A stretch of DNA of 11,997 bases. It comes from Chloroflexota bacterium. GTDB taxonomy: Bacteria; Chloroflexota; Dormibacteria; CF-121. Shown in pieces: positions 7,563 to 11,997 of this stretch (the first letter of the stretch is position 1; every line of letters begins with the position of its first letter). The stretch lies in the NCBI GenBank assembly GCA_005881235.1, contig VBEQ01000022.1, forward strand, positions 1-11,997, written 5' to 3'. The notes below the pieces were generated by a model. That model saw only the letters and a program-made list of their open reading frames with translations, was not told where the DNA came from and searched no databases. The translations under genes were made by a program, and so were the position numbers.

Positions 7563-9361
7563 GCGGACGTCGCTGTTACCCTGCCGGTCGCTGCGACGGT
7601 ACTCGGCGGACGACTGCGAGAAGAAGGGTCGATCTGCGCCAGGGTTTCGGGCACGTCCCACCAGACGTCGACCCCATCGCCCGACGACGGCGACCGCCCC
7701 ATAACCGCGCTCAGCAGCGCCACCGCCTGGTCGCGATGCGGCATCGGACCGACGACGATTGCCTGCACACGCCAGCGGCGCAGGTCGTCACGGATCTCGC
7801 TGGGCACGCCCGCGTCGATCGCCGCCAGCGGTACGCTACCGTCGGCCAGGCGAACGAGGGCGAACTCGGTCACCGAGGACGGTGGATAGAGCGGGTACGG
7901 ACTCGGCACGAACGCCTCGCCTTCCGGCATCCGAAACCACATGCCGGCTTCCGCCTGCCAGTACATCGCGTTCGCGGTGCCGACGACGGCAAAGGGCGCA
8001 ACCAAGATCACGCTGCCTTCTGGGAGCGCGTGAAGCGCCGACGGTCGGCTGAAAAATCCGGGAGCGCCCAACGGCGACGTAAGAAACGGGACCGCCGGAA
8101 AGAGGGCGGCAACACTCAGCCCGACGGCCAACGCCCCGACCAACCGGGGCCGCCAGCCGGCTGTGACCAGGGTCTCGCCGACGAATACTGCCACCAGCAT
8201 CCCGACCATCAAGAACACCACCAGACTGAACCGGACGGGGAGGATCTCATGAACGAGAGGAATCGCGCTCGTTAGCGCCCACGGTAATGGCAGCCGCGTG
8301 TCCACTCTTGCCACGTGCAGGGTATCGCCGAGCGAGAGCAGGGCAAGAGCTCCACCGGCGATGGCCGCCCAGCGAACCACGGGCAAATGCCAGGTTCGCC
8401 GAATCACGAGGGCGAGCAACGCGATCAGAGGAAGACCGAGGTACGCTGTCTGCTCTCCAAAGCCCGCCAGGTGGTCGGAGATGCGGGTTACGGCGGCCGG
8501 CGCAATCATTTGTGCATGAGTGGGCAGGAGGAAACTGAGGAGGTCGCTGACGTAGTAGTTCGATGGCTGGAGCGGCCCATGAACGCGCTGCGGGCCGAAG
8601 AACTGGACGCCCAGAGGCACGGCAGCCACGACCAGGAACACGACGGCGGCCAGCCCCAACGCAGGCAGAGCCGGATGCAGGCGCGACCACACGGCTTGAC
8701 GATGCAGCAGGCCGGCAACGATCAGCCCGACCGCGGCGGCCACAGCCACGATAGCCAGCACCTCCTCGGCGGTTAGCAGTTGTGTGGCCCCGAGGGCACC
8801 GAGCGCAACGCCGATCCAGAGACTCCGCCGGCGCCTGACCAACAGCTCATCGAGGAGCAGCAATGCCAATGGGGGCGCCCACGCCATCGTCAGGTGCGCG
8901 TGACCAAGGGACTGGCTGATCATGAAGGGTGAGAAGGCATAGAGAGCACCGCCGATGAACGCGGCCAAACGGTTGCGCGCGTAGCGCGAGATCGCGAGGT
9001 AGGCACACCATCCCGAGAGCGCGGGTCCAAGCGTGGTCAGCAGGTTGTACGCGACCATCGGACCGGCGCTCAACGTCACCGGCGCCAGTAGGACGCTGGG
9101 CAGCGCAATCGACCCGTTCCACATCAGGTTGACGCCATCGGGGTAATCCAGGTACGTCGTGAAGAGCGGGTTCCATCCATGCGAAATCGCGTGCGGGAAC
9201 CACCGGATGAACCAGCTGGAGAAAAACGGGTCGCCGCCGCCTCCGCCGACGGTTCGCTGCCCCGGGGGGAGCCAGACCGGCAGGAACAGCAGGAAGGCCA
9301 GGAGCAGATACGCCGCAAGGGCGGCTGACCAGGGAGGAACCCGGCGTCCGAACGATCTCAT
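7556..9361 (-). CDS. Large multi-pass membrane protein, GT-C-like glycosyltransferase candidate (copy B)
   Basis: This protein of about 601 residues is a diverged copy of the one at 1919-3778. Both share the first-loop aspartate (here GGGGGDPFFSSWF, D44), HGxNPLFTTYLDYP, GVNLM, the SPFMISQSLGHAHLT segment, a DELLVRRRR turn, the ISDLL/VSDLL-xxxxPT region, and a C-terminal soluble part with RMPEGxAxVP and WRVQAIVVGPM. It has about 11-12 membrane segments. In copy B the second acidic residue of the loop (DAD in copy A) is missing, so only one aspartate is conserved. ATG 9361 starts with MRSFGRRVPPWS and a normal first membrane segment; GTG 9397 is possible. It begins 66 bases after the sigma factor stop (30 if GTG is used), so it may belong to the same transcript. 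Its extreme C-terminus is low-complexity Ser/Thr/Pro/Arg. Confidence 0.78.
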   Translation of the reverse strand: MRSFGRRVPPWSAALAAYLLLAFLLFLPVWLPPGQRTVGGGGGDPFFSSWFIRWFPHAISHGWNPLFTTYLDYPDGVNLMWNGSIALPSVLLAPVTLSAGPMVAYNLLTTLGPALSGWCAYLAISRYARNRLAAFIGGALYAFSPFMISQSLGHAHLTMAWAPPLALLLLDELLVRRRRSLWIGVALGALGATQLLTAEEVLAIVAVAAAVGLIVAGLLHRQAVWSRLHPALPALGLAAVVFLVVAAVPLGVQFFGPQRVHGPLQPSNYYVSDLLSFLLPTHAQMIAPAAVTRISDHLAGFGEQTAYLGLPLIALLALVIRRTWHLPVVRWAAIAGGALALLSLGDTLHVARVDTRLPLPWALTSAIPLVHEILPVRFSLVVFLMVGMLVAVFVGETLVTAGWRPRLVGALAVGLSVAALFPAVPFLTSPLGAPGFFSRPSALHALPEGSVILVAPFAVVGTANAMYWQAEAGMWFRMPEGEAFVPSPYPLYPPSSVTEFALVRLADGSVPLAAIDAGVPSEIRDDLRRWRVQAIVVGPMPHRDQAVALLSAVMGRSPSSGDGVDVWWDVPETLAQIDPSSRSRPPSTVAATGRVTATSAW

Positions 9362-9400
9362 TGCTGCTGCAACGGACGCACAGGGGCGAGTTGGCACCCC

Positions 9401-9417
9401 CCGAAGTCCGGCTTCGG
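9401..9417. other. Small hairpin between sigma factor gene and membrane protein gene
   Basis: CCGAAG (9401-9406) and CTTCGG (9412-9417) form a 6-bp stem with a 5-base loop. On the minus strand it is followed by a run of G, not T, so it is a weak terminator at best. It might trim or stabilise a joint transcript. Its only clear significance is that it marks the break between the sigma cassette and the glycan genes. Confidence 0.25.
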
Positions 9418-9427
9418 CCGCCGGGAG

Positions 9428-10222
9428 CTAGCTCGAGACCGGCAGTTCCTTCTTCAGCTGCTCGACTGCCGCCCGCTGCAGCCGCGACACGTGCATTTGG
9501 GAGATTCCAAGCCGCTTGGCAACCTCGGCCTGGGGCAGCTCATCGACGAAGCGGAGGTACATGATCCGCCGCTCGCGCGGCGTCAGGTGACGCATTGCCT
9601 GGTCGAGCAGGTCCTGCAGCTCGACCTTGTCGAGGTTCTCGTCTTCTCGCCCCAGACGCTCCGTCAGCTGGAGGCCGTCGTCGTCCCTGGGCGCGGGTCC
9701 GGTCGACTCGAATGGGATGGTGCGCTGCGCCGGACTGGCTTCCATCGCTTCCAGCACATCTTCCGGCGGCAGTTCCAGCTCTTTGGCGATCTCGTTTACC
9801 GACGGCTGGCGACCGAGTTTCGCTTGCAACCGCTGCGAGGCGACATCGGCACGCTGCATCGTTTCCTGGAGGCGGCGCGGCACCTTGACCGCCCAGCTCT
9901 TGTCTCGGAAATATCGCTTGATTTCGCCAACGATGGTCGGTGTGGCGAAGGTCGAAAACTCCAGGCCGCGCTGCGGCTCGAAGCGCTCGATCGCGGCGAG
10001 CAAGCCGATATAGCCGACCTGGACGATGTCCTCGAGCGGTTCGCCACGGTTGCTGAATTTCTTAGCGAGGAAGATCACCAGGTTGTTGAACAGCTCAACG
10101 AGTTGCTGGCGGACCTCGGGATCTTTGGTCTTCTGATACTTGAGGAACAGGCGCCGAACGAGCTCTCGATTGGGTCGGACGGTGGACGGCGAAGCCGCTG
10201 GCCGGTCTACTCGATCAGGTAT
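9428..10222 (-). CDS. SigB/SigF-type (sigma-70 group 3) general stress sigma factor, start codon unresolved
   Basis: The product resembles SigB/SigF/SigG sigma factors over its whole length: region 2 with NRGEPLEDIVQVGYIGLL, FSTFATPTIVGEIKR and FRDKSWAVKVPRRLQE; region 3 with LGRQPSVNEIAKELEL; region 4 with LTPRERRIMYLRF and the helix-turn-helix LGISQMHVSRLQR. It directs RNA polymerase to stress promoters. The first canonical start is GTG 10078, inside region 2. In the same frame upstream the sequence continues with clear homology (RELVRRLFLKYQ, then TKDPEVRQQLVELFNNL), so the protein is longer. No ATG, GTG or TTG exists between 10078 and the in-frame stop at 10277-10279. Candidates are ATA 10222, with AGGA seven bases upstream, giving 264 residues (SigB has about 262), and CTG 10150. 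The 5' limit given is inferred; the gene overlaps the end of the anti-sigma gene. Confidence 0.85.
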   Translation of the reverse strand: MPDRVDRPAASPSTVRPNRELVRRLFLKYQKTKDPEVRQQLVELFNNLVIFLAKKFSNRGEPLEDIVQVGYIGLLAAIERFEPQRGLEFSTFATPTIVGEIKRYFRDKSWAVKVPRRLQETMQRADVASQRLQAKLGRQPSVNEIAKELELPPEDVLEAMEASPAQRTIPFESTGPAPRDDDGLQLTERLGREDENLDKVELQDLLDQAMRHLTPRERRIMYLRFVDELPQAEVAKRLGISQMHVSRLQRAAVEQLKKELPVSS

Positions 10223-10692
10223 TTGACCATCCTCATCCGCATGCTTCCAGTCTGGTTGTCCACCTGGTAGCGGAGTTCATCGACGAAGAGCCGGATCATG
10301 TTCAAGCCAATGGTTTCATAGTCGAGCTCCGCTTCGCGCTGAGCACGGCGCACCGTCTGCTGCTCGACCGCGCGCGGGGGCACACTTCGGACCTCGACCT
10401 CGAGCCGGCGGGGGCGGCTCTTGAAGACCAGCTTCAGCTGCCCATTGCCACTCCCCCACTGCTGGGTGGCGGCGGCGATGGCACTCTCGCAGGCCTGCGT
10501 GATCGCAATGTTCAGATCGTCGATTTCCTCGACCGAGAAACCGACGACCAGGCCCAGGGAGGCGGCGGCCCGCTTGGCAACGACGATGTAATCGCCGACC
10601 GCCGGGAGCTTCAGCTCAGTGACGTGGGCACTTGTCGTCGGCGCCTCGTGGCCGGTGGTCGCGGGCTGGTGGCGGAGTCGGTGTTCCCTCAT
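10207..10692 (-). CDS. RsbW-like anti-sigma factor with degenerate ATP site
   Basis: The 161-residue protein has the fold pattern of RsbW/SpoIIAB, which bind a SigB/SigF-type sigma factor and normally phosphorylate an RsbV-type antagonist. The frame matches through VEEIDDLNIAITQACESAI, the YETIGLNMIRLFVDELRY segment, and the typical end MVKYLIE (RsbW ends in a similar KYL). Its N-box differs: family members have S-E-A-x-x-N, here the residues are T-Q66-A-C-E-S70, so the catalytic glutamate and magnesium-binding asparagine are replaced. The usual D-x-G motif is also absent (VEVRSVPP). It probably binds sigma but may lack kinase activity. ATG 10692, with GGAGG four bases upstream, overlaps the previous stop as ATGA. 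The upstream open frame to 10773 is not homologous. Confidence 0.8.
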   Translation of the reverse strand: MREHRLRHQPATTGHEAPTTSAHVTELKLPAVGDYIVVAKRAAASLGLVVGFSVEEIDDLNIAITQACESAIAAATQQWGSGNGQLKLVFKSRPRRLEVEVRSVPPRAVEQQTVRRAQREAELDYETIGLNMIRLFVDELRYQVDNQTGSMRMRMVKYLIE

Positions 10693-11033
10693 GCTTCCTC
10701 CCGTTGCTGACCCGCTGCTGATCGACGGCGGCGTCCGAGTCCGCCAACTGCATTGCGCACGCGATCGCGCCAACCGCTGATCGCGGCGCCGGTGGCATTC
10801 ATCGCCCGGTCGGCGGCGGTGAACTTGTCGTTGACGCCGCTGACCATGTCATCGATCTGCTGCAGGCTGTGGCGCAGCTCGGGGAGCGCCAGCCGGGCTT
10901 CGTCGAGCGTCAGGGACAGGATGGCCTCGATCGTTCGCAGGCTGCGCGTCATGTTGAGAAGGATGAAGGAGGCAAAGATGCTGAGCAGGAGAAACCCGAT
11001 GCCGACCAGCAGCACGCCGACTTGCCACACCAT
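10689..11033 (-). CDS. DUF948-like membrane-anchored coiled-coil protein
   Basis: The 114-residue protein has one N-terminal membrane segment (about residues 4-28: QVGVLLVGIGFLLLSIFASFILL), then a long helical stretch with spaced hydrophobic residues (LRTIEAILSLTLDEARLALPEL, then LQQIDDMVSGVNDKFTAADRAM) and a basic tail. This is the layout of DUF948/YtxG-type general stress proteins of Gram-positive bacteria, whose molecular role is unknown. ATG 11033 is chosen because AGGAG lies six bases upstream; GTG 11036 is next to it. It is the first gene of the sigma cassette and its stop overlaps the anti-sigma start (ATGA), so the two are coupled. It may tether or stabilise the anti-sigma factor at the membrane (inference). 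Confidence 0.75.
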   Translation of the reverse strand: MVWQVGVLLVGIGFLLLSIFASFILLNMTRSLRTIEAILSLTLDEARLALPELRHSLQQIDDMVSGVNDKFTAADRAMNATGAAISGWRDRVRNAVGGLGRRRRSAAGQQREEA

Positions 11034-11080
11034 CACGAACTCCTCTCGAGCTCCCCACTCACGGGATATTGCCCAAGTTG

Positions 11081-11106
11081 TACCTCATTGTTAAGGGCAT
11101 CAAACC
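11081..11106 (-). promoter_or_regulatory. SigB/SigF-like promoter of the sigma cassette
   Basis: On the minus strand GGTTT (11106-11102) is followed, after 16 bases, by AGGTA (11085-11081). The published SigF consensus of mycobacteria is GGTTT, 15-17 bases, GGGTA, and the SigB consensus of Bacillus is GTTTAA with a GGGTAT -10 box. The match is good except for A in place of the first G of GGGTA. Transcription would start about 40 bases before the DUF948 ATG (11033), so the sigma factor would activate its own operon, as is usual for this family. Confidence 0.55.
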
Positions 11107-11119
11107 TCCCTGGCATTGG

Positions 11120-11392
11120 CTACGCAGGCTGGAGACGCCGCGCCCACCGGCTGGCCGCCCACTGGACAGCGGCCAGCACCACCAGGTCGTTGACCGGGTG
11201 CAACTCGCCGAGGGCGAGGCGGCCGCCGACGCCGGCGATACCAAGCGCTTCTCCGAGGAGGACGGCCAGCGCGCTCAGGCTAAGGCGGACGAGGTATCGC
11301 GGCGCCCGTGGCGCCACCACGTAGGCGAGCTGTGTGCCCAGCAGGATGAGGAGCGCGGCCAGGACGAACACCGGCGGGATCGGCACAGGCAA
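11120..11392 (-). CDS. Small membrane protein of unknown function
   Basis: The 90-residue product has a strongly hydrophobic N-terminal span (VFVLAALLILLGTQLAYVV), a basic turn (APRAPRYLVR), a second span (LSLSALAVLLGEALGIAGV), and a third, weaker one near HPVNDLVVLAAVQWAA, ending in basic residues. I recognise no family. The start is TTG 11392 or GTG 11386, neither with a Shine-Dalgarno site. On the minus strand, an extended -10 TGATACACT (11408-11400) would place the transcript start at or next to TTG 11392, so a leaderless message is possible. The gene lies between the terminator at 11433-11460 and the sigma cassette on the same strand. Its codon and GC use look like those of its neighbours. 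Treat as probable, hypothetical. Confidence 0.5.
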   Translation of the reverse strand: MPVPIPPVFVLAALLILLGTQLAYVVAPRAPRYLVRLSLSALAVLLGEALGIAGVGGRLALGELHPVNDLVVLAAVQWAASRWARRLQPA

Positions 11393-11432
11393 CGGGGCGA
11401 GTGTATCAGCCTGCGGAGTCCTGGAAAACGAA

Positions 11433-11460
11433 AGAGGCCCGGCCGGTTGGCCGAGCCTCT
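11433..11460 (-). terminator. Strong intrinsic terminator of the right-edge secreted protein gene
   Basis: The stem 11433-11444 pairs with 11449-11460 over 12 positions with one mismatch around a GGTT loop (AACC on the minus strand). On the minus strand it is followed by TTTCGTTTTCC, the T-rich tract of an intrinsic terminator. It begins 17 bases after the TAA of the gene at 11478. On the plus strand the tract is CTTCGAC, so it works mainly for the minus strand. Confidence 0.85.
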
Positions 11461-11477
11461 CTTCGACGGTGCGTTGC

Positions 11478-11997
11478 TTAGTGGCTCTTGTGCCTGATCG
11501 TCGTGCTGGCGGTGCTCTTCGCGTTCGGATTCGTAATGGTCGTTCCGGGAGCCGGCGCCTGCCACTTCCACGCCTGGCTGTTATCCGCGGCGGGCGTGTT
11601 GCACGAGTTGCCCGGGCGGGTGCAGTCTTGAGGCTGCGGCGTCGGGTCTGGCGCGGCTGCCACGTCGACGGTCAGTCCGGAGAGGTCGATCGACAGGGCG
11701 CCGCCGTACGGGTTGCTATTGGTCACCTGCACGCTCGTCAGCGTCTTGTTTGCGCCGACGACGGGGACCGACAGCATGTCGAGAACCGCAGTCCCGGTAC
11801 CGCCCAGCACCGTGGTCGTCCAGGCCTCGGTCGAGTACACGGGGGTGGTGGTCGACGGCGTGACATCGGTGACGGTGTTCACGACACCGAAGCCACCGAC
11901 GTACCAGTCGCGCAGGTTCGAGCCGACGGTTAGGGTCGCGGTCTGCGTCGTGCCATCACTGAAGGTCAGCACGACGGTGCCGACGGGAGTGCCCTCA
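11478..11997 (-). CDS. Secreted protein with C-terminal beta-rich domain (C-terminal part, runs off right edge)
   Basis: The frame is open from the window edge to a TAA at 11478 (172 residues). The GTG at 11972 is internal, since the frame continues upstream as EGTPVGTVV with no stop. The pattern VVLTFSDGTTQTATLTV, RDWYVGG, YSTEAWTTTV, then GANKTLTSVQVTNSNPYGGALSIDLSGLTVDV resembles beta-sandwich modules at the end of glycoside hydrolases and other secreted enzymes of high-GC bacteria, often sugar-binding. That match rests on pattern and is not certain. A Pro-rich linker (PDPTPQPQ) follows, then a tail with two cysteines (C-x6-C), QAWKWQAP, and a Thr/Ser/Asn-rich end with basic residues (RHKSH). 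No LPxTG or membrane anchor is visible at the end. The catalytic part, if any, lies outside the window. Confidence 0.65.
   Translation of the reverse strand, partial: EGTPVGTVVLTFSDGTTQTATLTVGSNLRDWYVGGFGVVNTVTDVTPSTTTPVYSTEAWTTTVLGGTGTAVLDMLSVPVVGANKTLTSVQVTNSNPYGGALSIDLSGLTVDVAAAPDPTPQPQDCTRPGNSCNTPAADNSQAWKWQAPAPGTTITNPNAKSTASTTIRHKSH

Noticed and set aside
9491..10270. 259-codon plus-strand frame opposite the sigma factor gene
   Set aside because: Complete overlap with conserved sigma regions 2 to 4 on the other strand; it is a shadow frame.
1..11997. CRISPR array, insertion sequence, phage or tRNA-linked integration
   Set aside because: No regularly spaced repeats, transposase or integrase frames, terminal inverted repeats or tRNA genes were seen.

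Overview
The window comes from a high-GC bacterium, probably a free-living soil or freshwater Terrabacteria lineage (Actinomycetota, Chloroflexota or Dormibacterota-like). The signs are GC-rich third positions, GTG/TTG starts, few clear Shine-Dalgarno sites, a SigB/SigF-type general stress sigma factor with an RsbW-like partner, and single-domain LuxR regulation. I cannot place it more precisely from sequence alone.

Layout. (i) 1-501, minus: the N-terminal part of a secreted, propeller-like protein that runs off the left edge, with a structured 5' leader (524-582). (ii) 702-1058, plus: a small LuxR-type DNA-binding protein; a perfect 9+9 bp inverted repeat (722-745) lies over its 5' end. (iii) 1302-3778, minus: a large multi-pass membrane protein with a GT-C-like layout, followed by a GNAT acetyltransferase. 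(iv) 3883-6329, plus: a two-gene unit with a methyltransferase fused to a GT2 glycosyltransferase and a zinc-ribbon methyltransferase. (v) 6383-9361, minus: GDP-L-fucose synthase (fcl), a doubtful small ORF, and a second copy of the large membrane protein. (vi) 9428-11033, minus: a stress-sigma cassette of DUF948-like membrane protein, RsbW-like anti-sigma factor and SigB/SigF-type sigma factor, with a SigB/SigF-like promoter in front (11081-11106). (vii) 11120-11392, minus: a small membrane protein. (viii) 11478-11997, minus: the C-terminal part of a secreted protein that runs off the right edge and ends at a strong intrinsic terminator (11433-11460).

How it fits together. Regions iii to v look like part of a cell-surface glycan locus: fcl makes GDP-L-fucose, the GT2 domain resembles polyprenyl-phosphate sugar transferases, the two large membrane proteins could use lipid-linked sugars, and the methyltransferases could decorate the product. 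The sigma cassette lies directly upstream of one of the large membrane proteins on the same strand.

The most unusual points are in the sigma cassette. The sigma reading frame has no ATG, GTG or TTG before its conserved region 2, so it needs a non-canonical start or contains a sequence error. Its RsbW-like partner has lost the key N-box residues and the DxG motif of the ATP site, and no RsbV-type antagonist gene is present. This suggests a kinase-dead form of partner switching, possibly linked to the membrane through the DUF948 protein.
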